A stretch of 64,000 nt of DNA from Carnegiea gigantea (lineage: Eukaryota; Streptophyta; Magnoliopsida; Caryophyllales; Cactaceae), in contig JAKOGI010000831.1 of the NCBI GenBank assembly GCA_029747015.1, forward strand, positions 247,501-311,500, read 5' to 3'. Position numbers and translations under genes: made by a program. Of the stretch, positions 23,073-35,043 are shown piece after piece (the first letter of the stretch is position 1; each line of letters opens with the position of its first letter). A model generated the notes under the pieces. That model saw nothing but the letters and a program-made list of their open reading frames with translations, ran no database searches and was not told where the DNA came from.

Positions 23073-23107
<35 letters not shown>
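23073..23107 (+). repeat. (GA)n microsatellite in the 5' leader
   Basis: About 17 GA units end directly at the ATG at 23108. The tract is in frame with an upstream ATG at 23036 and would encode an Arg-Glu repeat if that start were used. GA-rich leaders are common in plant genes, so it is probably 5' UTR. Confidence 0.9.
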
Positions 23108-23111
<4 letters not shown>

Positions 23112-23815
23112 AATTCACTGACTCGCCGGTGATCGAGCTAGCGGTAGGCGAATCGACTCTGTGTCTCCAACAAGACAATGGCTCCATGCATGTTGGCACC
23201 TCAGTCTGGCCCTGCTCCCTTGTTTTAGTCAAATTCGCCGAACGCTGGTCTCCTCTCCTAAACCCTACCCTCAACCCTAATCCATACTCCTCTCTCCTCG
23301 ACTTCCGTGGAAAACGCGGCGTCGAGCTCGGCGCAGGATGCGGGCCGGCGGGCATGGGCCTCTACTTGTTGGGTCTAAACGACATCATCTTGACGGACAT
23401 CGCCCCCGTGATGCCTGCGCTGAAGCATAATCTGAAGAAGAACAAGCCAATGCTGAAGAAAACCCTAAAAACAGCCCAATTGTACTGGGCCAATGGGGCC
23501 CACATGAAGGCAATTTCGCCTCCATACGACGTCGTAATCGCTGCCGATGTTGTGTACCTCGAGGAGACGGTGAGGCCGCTGGTGGAGACCATGGCGGTCC
23601 TCATGGCGGAGGACGGCGTCGTTTTGCTGGGGTACCAGCTGAGGTCGCCGGAAGCGCACAAGCTTTTCTGGGAGGGTTGTGCGGAGGTCTTTGAGATTGA
23701 GAAGGTGCCTCATGAGCATTTGCATCCCGAGTATAATTATGAGGAGACTGATGTCTACATCTTCAGGAAGAAGAAGGACAAGTACGATTATCATGATTCT
23801 TTTGTTTTTGCTTAA
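23108..23815 (+). CDS. METTL21-type protein-lysine N-methyltransferase (family 16)
   Basis: The 235-residue protein is a class I SAM-dependent methyltransferase of the METTL21/lysine-methyltransferase family 16 type. WPCS (34-37) is the N-terminal substrate-side block. GVELGAGCGPAG (71-82) is the SAM-binding glycine loop. D97 in LTDIAP lies in the acidic second strand, W127 in the YWANG block. DVVY (147-150) matches the D-x-x-Y motif that marks this family. GYQLRS (175-180) and YIFRKK (217-222) close the fold. Family members methylate lysines on chaperones or translation factors in the cytosol, but the substrate here is unknown. The start at 23108 gives a typical family N-terminus. An in-frame ATG at 23036 would add 24 residues containing an Arg-Glu repeat. 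The frame is uninterrupted, with higher GC than its neighbours. It appears to be a single coding exon. Confidence 0.9.
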
Positions 23816-26800
23816 GTTATGTTAATTTTGTGTAAATTCGTGTAAAAAGTTGGGTTCCTTGAATTGCATTTGATGAATTTAGAATTCTACTAAGATGTTC
23901 CAGGGAAGCTAGAAGAAAATTGTAGATTGGTTATAGATTTTCCCCTGCTTAGCCCTCGAACATGAGTTAAATCACTAGTCTAGTCTCCGGCATATTTCCC
24001 ATTGGAAAGAGCAGTTTGACCTTTAGGAACCATCTAGTCTTAAATATGCATTAGTTGGGAATAGTGGCGATAGTTTAGTTACCAGCTTTGTTGGTTTCTG
24101 GATAGTCTATTGGCGGTTGCTCTGGAGATATGAGATACGAAATGCAGCCCTCAGATCGCCCAGAACAGAAAACCTTTAGGGGGTTCTTTGTTTTCTAGGT
24201 TTTTTTTTTTTTTGGGGGGGGGGGGGGGGCGTGTTTAAATATATAGAATATTTCCCAATGCTTTGAAAGTTCCAGGTTGATAGTGTCTGAATTCAACTTA
24301 AAAAAAAAAGGCAATGTGTCTTATCCTTAAGAATTTTATCTGCTCTTAGAACCTCCAAATTTGCGTATATGAACTGAAAAATAATCTTAATTCTGGATCA
24401 ATATTGTAATGTAATTTATAACAGAGCTGCAGAAGCTGGAATCAATAACTGGTTGTAACGTCTCAATTTATTTCAGGATGGACGGAGTGGAGAAGTAGCC
24501 TTTAATATATCCGAGTACTTTTCTCTTAAAAATCTCTGTATACTCTTAAGAAAGGAGCATCTGTGGTCCTTCACTCCTCGCCTCTTGGCTCTGCCACTCT
24601 TTCTTTCCTCTTTCCCCATAGTTCATATAAGATGCCTCTGTTTTCAGTTACTAGAATAAAGTCCAGACCAGTGCACGTAATACATGCAAATCTTATGGAA
24701 CTAACTTAGTTCTCGTCTGTCATTTGATCTTGTTGTACTGTTATGGCTAAAAAAAGGGGAAAAAACCAACTTGGTAACTGAAATTCCTTTGGAATATTTC
24801 TAATGGCTGATATGGAGTGCCAAACACTGTGGATTAGGTTGATGCTGTCATCGGTTTTGTGTCTTGTGAAAATGATAACGTAGTAGTAGGACAGGTGTAG
24901 CGGGCGCTCTTCAGGCTGAACGACATAGCTTGATCAACACCTAGGGCACTTGGCAGTTGGCAGTTTCTAATGAGGAGGCTTCTTCTGAAGGACATTGATT
25001 GGATCATGGAGGTCTTTTCCAATGAGATAACTGGAAAAACTAAAGCTGATCATCAACTGTTGCTATTAATGTTAGTTATGAAACTCCCTCCTGGCCTGTG
25101 ATATATTCAATAACATAGTTGAGGTATTGGTAGACTTTGTTTTAGTGTCACATGGGAGTGCATTTTGCTTGTTTAGTTGACCGAGAGATCATTGATTATT
25201 GGAGGACAGTGGTCAGATGTGAACTTATTAGATGGATGACAATGATGGTTGCTGTTAGAAGCCTGTGGATGTGTGGACAATTTTGTTTTTTTAAAAAAAA
25301 AAATCCTTTTTGGGGGGAAGAATACGAATTCTCTGCTGTAGGCCAAGAGCATGACACGTGGTAGACTTACATTGCAAGGGAATATAGAAATCCTGTACTA
25401 TGGCTGCCAAAGCACGTAATACTTGTTCTTTACATCTGAGCCTTCAAAAAAGCAGTGGACTCGTGTCCTAGATGGCTACACAACAGGAGGCGAGTTTAAC
25501 TGCTAGCTGCTGCAGATCATTCAGAGCTCTGGCTGGGTATTTATGCCAACAGACCAAAGCTTCGTACCAAAAGGTGCACTACTAGTTACCAGCTGTAATG
25601 TGCTTTTTTCTGTCTGGAAGCAGGACTAGGTTCTTCCATGGGCCAGAAAACAGAGCAACTCAATTGAAGAAAGCAGCTCCTCAACATGTCAACATTTACT
25701 GATTAACTGCAGTTTGTACGTACAATTACCTTAGTGATTGTCTAGGTTTTGCTGTCTAATGCTCTCATTGTTCTATGATTTTGTTGATCTGCTTGTCCCT
25801 GGCTGTCAAATTAATCTGGAGCTTATTTCCTAAATCATTTTATGTGATAGCCACTTGGGAAAATGCATAAAGTACACTCTTTACCGTTGGTTTGGTGTAG
25901 TGCCTAATGTACCTTTTTTGTTTTGCTGCAGAGGTGAAATGGAAAACGTGAACAGTGCTTGAGAAAGAGAGGGAAGTAGTCGGAAAGAACCAAGGGAAGA
26001 TCAAATGATTGTTTTTGTTGAGCAGTGCATTTCCACATTGTCAAATACCATCCATGTTGAACAGTTAAGTTGGTTCGCTTCTGAACAAGTTCTTGGGCAT
26101 GCTGCATGTGAACTATATGGAGTGCAACAAATTCAGACAGATCAAGGGATTTCAGAAGTGCTGCACTTCTTCTAGGAATAGGCTGAAGTAGTAAGTTATA
26201 CTTTAAATGAGCCATACGGGCGTGTTCTGAACGACTGTACTACAAATTTTGATATTAAGCTCCACATCCTCTACATGGATGTAAAACGTTGTATTTAAGC
26301 ATTTCAGGATGCTGAAGAGATAGACCAAAAGCTGTGCATGGATTTGGCATGGTGTGAATCAAAGTGAAAGTCCTGTTAGTTTGCATTTTTGAGGTTTGGC
26401 TTTCTTTGTGATTGCTCAGTGTTCCTCTTCATGTTGCGGAAGTAAGAATTCTATTTACTTGCGGTTTGTTGATCAGCCAAGGGTCTTTGTCTACAACTAT
26501 GTTAACTAGGGAGCAACTTCAAGGGCAAGCTGAATGCAAACAACCCTTCACTGTTACTCAAGAGTACAGGCTAGTTTTTCTCTGTCTATAATTTTGTATG
26601 CTTCTCTTTTGCAAACTTTGCTCTCATGCGCAGAGAGGAAAATTGAGATGAGGCTATTATGTTCATCTTGAATTGCAAAATTAAAGAAAGGCGAAAAGAA
26701 CATCAATATTGAATCCATGTCGATGAATTTGGAACTACATGCTTGTTATGACTTATTAACAATAAAGAGTAACCACAGAAATAAACAGTCAATTCTTTTT

Positions 26801-26830
26801 GCTTAAAAATTACAGTTGGCGTCAAATGTG
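23816..26830 (+). other. 3' flank of the methyltransferase gene, low-copy in appearance
   Basis: No conserved protein is visible. The stretch lacks the transposon signatures seen elsewhere and contains splice-acceptor-like TTTTGTTTTGCTGCAG near 25917-25932 and an AATAAA at 26761-26766. It could hold a spliced 3' UTR or a non-coding transcript. Open frames of 60-100 codons here (for example minus 25022-24834 and 26215-25904) resemble no known family. Confidence 0.4.
24200..24229 (+). repeat. adjacent T14 and G16 homopolymers
   Basis: A run of T (24200-24213) passes directly into a run of G (24214-24229). Its length should be treated as uncertain because homopolymers are error-prone in sequencing. 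Confidence 0.85.
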
Positions 26831-27068
26831 CCGGTGCACCGACTACATCGGTCGACTGAGCCAATTTGCGTCAGGTCTGACTAAGCATAGCCCAACGGAG
26901 GTCGCTTATCGCTCAATTCACGTTTAGATGGCCCGGGTTAGGCCTAAACCGGGTGAACTAAATTTTTATTCCCTGCTTTAATTCTTTACTCTCTATCTTA
27001 ATGTATAACTGTTGAGTTCCGATTTAAGTATCAAATAAACTGTTGCACAATTTACAATAAAAGATCAA
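26831..27068. other. short intergenic stretch, nothing recognised
   Basis: A locally GC-rich block (26830-26960) followed by AT-rich DNA. No gene or known repeat is seen. Confidence 0.35.
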
Positions 27069-27876
27069 GGTCCTGTTTGGCAATCAGCTATTAGCTGTTA
27101 GCTATTAGTTGATTGCACTAGTTGTTTGACTTAGATGATTGCACTAGTTGTTTGACTTAGCTGATTGCATTAGCTGTTTGTGAAAAAAAGTGTTTGATAA
27201 AGTAAGCTGTTTCTAACAAAGTTATTTGATAAAATGCTACTTATGCCCATTACTCAATTTCATTATTTTTCTAACAAAATAATTTTTCATTAGATATTTA
27301 TTTTTCTTTTCGATATGAATTATGAATTAAGATTATGTGATATAGAAAATTATATTTATACTTTTTCCTAATTTTAGTACTTATTATCAAAATATCTTTT
27401 TAATGTTAAATGTTTTCTTCTTTAATAGCAATTGAAATTATGTGACATAAAAAATATTTATATATCATGTAAGACTAACTAACATAAATTATTTGTTAAA
27501 TTAAGAAAGCTTTAAAATTAAAAGCATTATCTTCAACATCATGATCATCCACAACTCTTGTCCTAAAAGAGAAAAAAATAAATTGAAAATTTAAAATATA
27601 AGTATCCAACATTCGGGAATATCATTTGTGAATGACATTTAATGTAAATTTGTCCAAATTATAAGGTTAGTATGGTCATTGTAATAGTAAACATTAAAAA
27701 GCTCTTTGAAAGAGCTATCCCAAAGAACTTTTTGTAAAAGAGCTTTTTGGGTATAAAAAACTAATCTAAAAAGCTAATCAACCAAACACTTCAAAGAGCT
27801 TTTTAACCAGAGTTAATCAGCTAATGCTCAAAAAAGCTCTTTTTGCACCCAAAAAACTCTTTACCAAACATGGCCC
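27069..27876. mobile_element. hAT-like MITE
   Basis: The left end GGTCCTGTTTGGCAATCAGC and the right end (reverse complement GGGCCATGTTTGGTAAAGAG) form imperfect terminal inverted repeats with the GGGCC-TGTTTGG pattern of plant hAT MITEs. Both ends continue into AGCT-rich repeats, and the middle is AT-rich and non-coding. A 26-bp direct repeat (about 2.6 copies, 27110-27180) lies near the left end. A clear 8-bp target duplication is not seen. The copia LTR starts six bases past the right end. Confidence 0.75.
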
Positions 27877-27881
27877 AAGAC

Positions 27882-28005
27882 TGTCAGACTGTTGTGATGG
27901 AATGGTTCATTGAACTATAGGAGCCTTGCCTGTATATGTATAGCACAAAACGTACAACTTACAATTACATCAATAAGGGACAATTATATTCTTATATCTC
28001 TATGA
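27882..28005 (-). repeat. copia-2 3' LTR (left end in the window)
   Basis: TGTCAGACTGTTGTGATGGAATG and the later ACAATTATATTCTTATATC match the sequence at 32660-32813. Its right border is approximate. Confidence 0.75.
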
Positions 28006-28011
28006 GGACCC

Positions 28012-28520
28012 TTAAGCTGATCGGAGGAATGCATGAACAGTTTGGACTTCAAAAAAAAAACGTTGAGTAAACAAGTCTTTGGTAAGCTGATCAAGGGGAT
28101 CCACCACACTGTGCTTGCTACGATAATGTTGAACAGTGTTCATCGTCATGTAGGTAGCACTCACATTATCACAATAGAGATGCATAGGAGTAGTGACTGT
28201 GAGTCCCAAATCACAGAGAATCTTGCGGAGCCAAATTGTCTATGTAATAGTGTAACCAACAACATGATATTCAGCTTCATTGGAGTATTTAGACACTGAG
28301 GTTGCTTCTTCGAGCTCTAGGCAATAAGGTTGGATCCAAAATACATTACATAGCCAAAGGTAGAATAGCAGGAATCCTTACAACCAACACAGTCCATATC
28401 AAAATTTGTAACAATGATCAACAGATCAGTAAACGGACCCGTGATCAACAGTGTCCTGTAAATGCCTGAAAATACGCTTAACAATGTACATGTGAGTAGT
28501 ACGGGGACCATGTATAAATT
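28012..28520 (-). pseudogene. copia-2 RNase H, internally deleted
   Basis: The frame at 28511-28317 contains TNFDMDCVGCKDSCYSTFGYVMYFGSNLIA, the first RNase H block. After a gap, 28209-28012 contains LYCDNVSATYM and then DQLTKDLFTQRF, the closing blocks. The usual sequence between the YCDN helix and the QLTK block is shortened. The element therefore lacked a working RNase H in this copy. Confidence 0.75.
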
Positions 28521-28559
28521 GAGAAACTACATGAACTGCAAAGGTAATATCAGGTTGTG

Positions 28560-29420
28560 TCATAATCAAATACTGTAAGGCCCATATCATACTTCTATAT
28601 TGAGAGAGAACAGCAAGCAGTTCACCACAATGGAGGGAAAGGGTGGTCTGGAAACAGAAGGAGTCTTAACAGGCTTAACAGTATGAAGCTGAAATTTATG
28701 AAGAACAGTAAGAACATATTTCTGCTGTGAAAGAAAAAGACCAAAAGAAGAACGAACCACCTGAATGCACAAGAAATAATAAAGGTCACCCAAATCCTTC
28801 ATAGCAAACTGATGTAAGAGCAGCTAAATGAAGGGGTGTAAGAGTCTAGAACTACTACCAGCTAAGGTAATATCATCAACATATAGCAGCAGAACTATAA
28901 TGTGAGTACCATTGCGAGCAATAAAAACATAGAAGGATCAGCAAAGTTACATGAAAAACCATGAGACAAAAGGAAACTATTGAAGTGATGAAACCAGGTC
29001 CTAGGAGCCTGTTTCAAACCATAAATAGCTTTTCTAAGTTTATAGACATGGGTAGAAAACTTAGGATAAACCGATGACCAAAGCCAAGGGGTTTTTTCAT
29101 GTACACATCCTCAGTTAGAATGCCATGTAAGAAGGCATTTTTGACATCTGACTAATGAATGGGCCAATGCGTGGAGACAGTTGTGGAAAGAATAAGATGA
29201 ACAGTAGTAGACTTAACAACAGGGCCAAATGTCTTATGGTAATCAATACCTACCTGCTAGTGAAAGCCTTGAGTAATCAGACGAGCTTTGTACCTCTGAC
29301 ATTATCATCTGAACAGTACTTTACCTTGTAAACCCACTCACTACCAACAATATTTAAACAAGGTTGAGCATGCACAAAATCCCAAGTATGGTTAGATATT
29401 AAAGCATTGTATTCCTCAGC
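28560..29420 (-). pseudogene. copia-2 reverse transcriptase
   Basis: The active-site codons read LLLYVDDITL, with YVDD complementary to 28872-28883, intact. Downstream, MKDLGDLYYFLCIQVV and LFLSQQKYVL (28802-28700) are the standard copia RT thumb blocks. Upstream text near 29340-29300 shows the opening WVYKVK-like block. Stops and frame changes occur throughout. Confidence 0.8.
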
Positions 29421-30020
29421 GATTGCATCTCGCCAATGTGGGAACTTAGATGCTTGAGAGTAGGAAATAGGCTCAACTTCACTAACAAAGGTAGATCAGG
29501 ATAGAATATGCTTATGCTTAAAAATGCCAGACTTAGCACGGCTTTGCATAGGGTGAGTGTGCAAGGTAATAGAAGATGGAGGGGGAGCCAGAGCAGTAGG
29601 CAACAACGAGGACTCATGAGGGGAAGGAGAGGGGCACTCACCTAGTGTGGTCTCAAGGGAAGGGCATGATGAAGACTCAGAAGGAGTCGTAGCAGAAGGG
29701 GCACGAGAGACAACTCATAGCATTGGCAGCTAAACATGGAGAGGGCATAGGTGAGGCACGAGACAACGGGACGGGACTAGATATAGGATCCGAACTAGAG
29801 GAAGGCATTGCAACCACAAGACTAGACGGACTCATGCTAGAACTTGAAGGCAAGACTGGGACTCTTGGAGAAGAAATAACACTAGGGCCCTAAGAAGAGG
29901 ACACACTAACATCCAATGAGTCAAAGGAGGTAGCCGTGAGGAAATCGTGCAAGTGAGCTGCATGATGGCTTTTGGATCAAAGACTGAAGCTGGGGTCCTG
30001 AGGACTTATGTTGCATCGAA
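29421..30020 (-). pseudogene. copia-2 linker between integrase and RT
   Basis: Pro/Leu/Ser-rich low-complexity text (for example the frame 29641-29399), as is usual for the poorly conserved linker in this part of copia polyproteins. Confidence 0.5.
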
Positions 30021-30024
30021 GTAA

Positions 30025-30640
30025 TTAATGTAGGGTATGGGAATTGCGCCTTATGAAACTGACCATTACGACCAATAGAACATGACCCTGCTGAGGGTTA
30101 GAACAATGGTAACCTTTATAATGGGAAGCATGCCCCAAAAAGATACACTCAGTAGATCTTGGATTCTCGATTGAAGTTTGTTTGCAGAAGATGCCATAAA
30201 ATTGGGAAAGCAAGCACACCCAAAGGGTCATTCTCTGGAACAAAACTTCATACGGACACCTACTTTGAAAAACGGGGGTAGACAAACAACTAATAGTGAA
30301 AACTATATAATAGACAACGTCCAGCTAAAAACTCATAGGCATCATGACATCAATTAGAAAAGACCTAGTCCTTGCTAAGGGATGGCGATGCTTGCATTTA
30401 GCAACCCCATTGCTATTGTGTATCAGGACAAGATTTTCTAAAATAAATACCAGTTTTAGCAAAATGTTCTTTCAAAGGTTTATTATCAAATTTTCGATCC
30501 CTGTCACTGTGAAACTACTTTATTTTACAATTCAACAGATTCTCCATAAGAGACTGAAAATTGCAAGAATAGGATAAATCCAAGCGAAACCAAAAAATTA
30601 ATTCTAAAGGCATAGTAGCACGATCTTCAAAACTACTTAC
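30025..30640 (-). pseudogene. copia-2 integrase, end of core and C-terminal region
   Basis: At 30420-30361 the frame reads NSNGVAKCKHRH, where the copia core normally has N-G-x-A-E-R-K-H-R-H, so the third catalytic residue, Glu, is Lys here. The frame 30285-30025 gives CPYEVLFQ, then STECIFLGHASHYKGYHC, the conserved C-terminal blocks. The copy would be catalytically dead. Confidence 0.75.
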
Positions 30641-30860
30641 TGATGAGATAAAACATGAGATTTCCAAACATCATAACGAATCAATTCTAAAGGCATAGTA
30701 GCATGATCTTCAACAAGAGCACATGAAAGTCTTTGTGACTTAGCAAAATGATAAGTCATACAAGTATATGTGAAAGTAGTTTTCAACTGAACAACTTTAT
30801 TTTTCTTAAGGAAATTTAAAACATTTGATCCACAATGTCCCAAGTGACATTGCAAAGTCT
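30637..30860 (-). pseudogene. copia-2 pre-integrase/integrase zinc-binding region
   Basis: The frame 30855-30637 contains LGHCGSNVLNFLKKN, then CMTYHFAKSQRL and ELIRYDVW. These are the pre-integrase His block, the Cys block of the zinc-binding domain and the first catalytic Asp (DVW) of the integrase core. Confidence 0.8.
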
Positions 30861-30867
30861 CTCCAGA

Positions 30868-31116
30868 CTAATTTAAAGCGAGGTTGGTAGTCTGCCGAAG
30901 GACTTCATGCATGGTATTGTCCTTAATTGAGACAGGATTAGCGTTGAAAATACCTGGACAATTATTTTCAAGACACAGTTGCTTAACAGACAGTAGATTT
31001 TGATGTAACTGAGGAACATGACACACATTAGAAAGATGCAAGAACCGCGTCAAGTTGCAGCAAGTTATAGTTCCCACATGGGACATGGGTAGCAGGGTGT
31101 CATTACCTACTCTCAC
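30868..31116 (-). pseudogene. copia-2 protease end and pre-integrase start
   Basis: The frame contains VGNDTLLPMSHVGTI and then NVCHVPQLHQNLLSVKQLCLENN, the block that follows the retropepsin in copia polyproteins. The catalytic D-S/T-G triad would be just upstream and is not clearly preserved. Confidence 0.72.
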
Positions 31117-31199
31117 TTTGTTGAAACAGAGTAAGGAGATTTACAAAGTAGCTTACCTTCATCTGGCACATATGGGAGGCCACAGCTGAATTCGGGCAC

Positions 31200-32309
31200 T
31201 AGATTTGTTCACTAGCTCAACATGTGTGAAAGTAGCATAAGATGGAAAAATAGAGGATTGATGGGGCTAATAACGATTGGGGCAGACATCAGTAAAATGC
31301 CCAAGAGAGTGATAGATCTGACAAAGAACATTATAGTGAGGCCAAGGATCCCTTCACTTTGGCTTGTGCCTGCATTGAAAATGTTAGTAACAGAAGTAGG
31401 ACCAGTAATATCAGACATTGAAACAATTAAATTGCACAAAGCAGAACCTGTAGGCACACTTCGAGAAGATTGCTGAGACGCCTGAGGCTGCTTCTTATGT
31501 TTGCTGTTGTGATTGTTCTTCCATCAACCTTTCTTATTCTAGTAATTACAACAACCTTTTCTTCTATTACTATTGTTTCTGTTCCTAGCAGAGTGACCAC
31601 CCCGTTGCTTAAGAGACCTAAAAGTGTGCCTCCCTGTTTGAAGCTGAATTCTATTCTAATAGAATATCAACTTAGAGTGTAAGTCATCAAAGATAACATG
31701 CCCGGGTAGGAGAGAGAAATTATTAACAAAGGTGCCATAATAAGAAGACAAGTCAATAGTAGTAAACTAAATCAGCTCCAAATTGGGTACAAGATATTGT
31801 ATTACAACCAAGGAGTCAGCTATGGATTTAACAGCATGAAGATACTCATCACTAGATAGATAATTTTCTCAATTTAAGTAGCTAACATGCTCTAAAGCAT
31901 AAGCTAAGCTAGTTGTATTAAATTGAGACTCAAGACGATGCCAAATATCCGAACAGTGCTCTAAATCATGCACTTTAACAAGATTATCCTTAGATATAGT
32001 TGCAAACAAGCAGCCACATACTAATTGGTTAACACGAATCCATCAAGAATATACAGGATTAGGTTGTTGCATGCCTAGAGAGACAATAATATGCTCGAGA
32101 GGAATAGGAATAGGAATAGAGCCATCGATCATACCTTTCAACTGATGCATAACAAAAAAGGAACAAAATTGAGTCCCCCAGGATAAATAATCATCAACTG
32201 AGGCAACAGCAGCTACGGTTCGTAGGGGTAGACACAATTGTGTTATAGCCGGGATATGATGGTAGAAAGGGTCTCCTAAGCGATGAGTCCATGTGCGTGA
32301 CAAATGCAT
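31200..32309 (-). pseudogene. copia-2 gag
   Basis: The frame at 32309-32043 includes DDYLSWGTQFCSFFVMHQLKGMIDGSIPIP, matching the copia gag opening (Y-x-x-W then G-x-I-D-G). Continuing text (31990-31740) contains WHQLESQFN-like and HAVKSIADSL segments. The tail (31600-31450) is rich in Asn, Lys, Arg and Gln. Stops and frame changes break it. Confidence 0.72.
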
Positions 32310-32647
32310 GCCCCAAGTGTAACCCGATGGAGGAAGGACTAAGGAGAGGGCTTATGGCTGAAGTCGGGATAGGGCCAGAGGCGTGCCATGTGGGCGGTGG
32401 TTAAGTCACGACTGTGATCATGACAATGATACTAGATGTGATGTGAAGCCGACTGCTATCCTCAATTATCCACATGGGCGAAGTGTGAGGCAAAGAGATG
32501 ACTCTCCATCTTGGGCCATGAACATCGTGGGCAGCCCTAGCAGTGACAATAGTTATGGAGGTGCAACCAGTGGAGAGAAGTTGAGGAAGATAGAGCGAGG
32601 CTAGAAGGTCAGGGATAAGGCTAAGGTTAGTGTTGCAGAACGTCATG

Positions 32648-32659
32648 ACTCTGATGCCA
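32648..32659 (-). other. copia-2 primer-binding site
   Basis: The minus strand reads TGGCATCAGAGTC next to the LTR, one or two changes from the tRNA-iMet type TGGTATCAGAGC. Confidence 0.75.
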
Positions 32660-32813
32660 TGTGAGATTAATGTGATAGAATGACTCATCCAACCATAGGT
32701 GCCTTGCCTGTATATATAACAGAAGTAAAATGTACAACTTATAGCACCAGTAAAATGAACAACTTACAATTGCATCAATGCGGGACAATTATATTCTTGT
32801 ATCCCTATTGATG
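32660..32813 (-). repeat. copia-2 5' LTR (right end in the window)
   Basis: TGTGAGATTAATGTGATAG is adjacent to the PBS. The sequence GGTGCCTTGCCTGTATATA and ACAATTATATTCTTGTATC match the left LTR. It is about 30 bp longer than the left copy because a short AAATGAACAACTTACAA-like segment is duplicated. The outer border is approximate. Confidence 0.75.
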
Positions 32814-34035
<1,222 letters not shown>

Positions 34036-34346
34036 TGTTTGCACCAAAAATATGGTATTTCTGCAATATCTTTATACTTAATTTATGCTCAAAATAATTA
34101 TTATTTTTAGATTTTTATTTAATTTGATTTGTTTTGTAGGTGTTGAATAAATCAGTAAAAAAGCATGAAAAAGATGAAGAAATGTTGATAATGAAGAAAT
34201 TGGCCTAACACCTCCATTGGCCCACTCTCTCATGACCTAAAAGGTAGAAAAAGAATCAAGGAAAAATAAAAAAATAAAAACTAAAATATCCTACCCAGCC
34301 CTTTCCCATGCCCCTGTCACGTGACACACACCCCCTCTTATCCATC
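34036..34346 (+). repeat. element C 5' LTR, first piece
   Basis: TGTTTGCACCAAAAATATGG and the following TTTGTAGGTGTTGAATAAATC match the start of the element A LTR (6326 onwards). It ends in CTTATCCATC, the MULE target site. Confidence 0.85.
34337..34346. repeat. MULE target-site duplication, left copy
   Basis: CTTATCCATC precedes the left TIR. CTTATCCCTC follows the right TIR at 50604-50613. MULEs make 9-bp duplications. Nine of these ten bases agree, so the exact borders may shift by one base. Confidence 0.8.
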
Positions 34347-34463
34347 GAGTTTATGACTAAAAATGCCACTGTGTTTTATAGTTTAACCCAAAAATGCCAC
34401 TGACTTTATTTCTTTGTAGCAAATTGCGACTGTGTTCAGACAACTGGTGAGTAAATGGCATGC
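34347..34463 (+). repeat. MULE left terminal inverted repeat
   Basis: It begins GAGTTTATGACTAAAAATGCC and pairs with the reverse complement of 50487-50603 (GTGTTTATGGCTAAAAATGCC). It contains two copies of an AAAAATGCCACTG core. In MULEs the TIR serves as transposase binding site and promoter. Confidence 0.9.
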
Positions 34464-34751
34464 TACTGGTTGTTGCCAGTACAAATAAATTTATCTTTTA
34501 TTTTAATGCATATAATCCGGTTAATATAAATTTTAAAAAAGGAAAAAGAATTGTGTTGTCCCTTTTTTTCATTTTCTATTACTTCCCTCCATTTTGAACT
34601 GTAGTACTTGCCAGCCCCAAAACCCTTCGTTTTCCTCCTCTGTTCTACCCAAACTCCAGCAGCTAAGAGGACAGCATTGAGAGGTGATTTTGCTCTGGAT
34701 TTCGATAAGAAACGGTGAAGCAATTGAATCGCATGAACATAGGATTGAAGG

Positions 34752-34764
34752 ATGTCAACAACAG
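34752..34764 (+). CDS. MULE transposase, predicted mini-exon 1
   Basis: ATGTCAACAACAG is followed by GTAAGC (donor at 34765). A long intron would end at AATTGCAG (35043). Joined to 35044 the frame reads M-S-T-T-E-P-V-S-K-F, continuing directly into the conserved PB1-like domain. The upstream ATG at 34733 would go out of frame. No transcript evidence is available. Confidence 0.6.
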
Positions 34765-35043
34765 GTAAGCAATTTGGGTTTTCTAGGGTTTATAAGTGAG
34801 GAGGGTAAAAATCAAATTTAGGGTTATTTGACGCAATGTAATTGATAAAGTAGATGAAGTGTAGTTGCTTTTGCTTGAATTATGTATGTTGCATTTGGAA
34901 AAACAAACACTTCGTTCTGTTAAGCTTTCTGCCATTAATTTAGCAAATTGTGACTGTTTGTTAGAACTCCTAACTTAATTTTTCTTTTGCTTGAATTATG
35001 TATGTCTTGAACTGCACATCGATATGGTTGAATGCAATTGCAG

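Larger units (their letters stand above)
27882..32813 (-). mobile_element. Second Ty1/copia retrotransposon, nearly full length, decayed
   Basis: Short related LTRs lie at 27882-28005 and 32660-32813. Between them, the minus strand carries in order a PBS, gag, protease end, pre-integrase, integrase, RT and RNase H, the copia order. Total length is about 4.9 kb, normal for a compact plant copia element. Each domain is recognisable but broken by frameshifts and stops. The RT active site is intact as YVDD, whereas the RNase H is internally deleted. No matching 5-bp target duplication was found, because the outer LTR ends have drifted. Confidence 0.85.

Noticed and set aside
23362..23794. Minus-strand ORFs of about 100 codons over the methyltransferase
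   Set aside because: Antisense shadows of the real coding frame. They have no recognisable domain.
24834..25022. 62-codon minus-strand ORF in the gene 3' flank
   Set aside because: No similarity recognised and no splice context. Kept only as unassigned flank.
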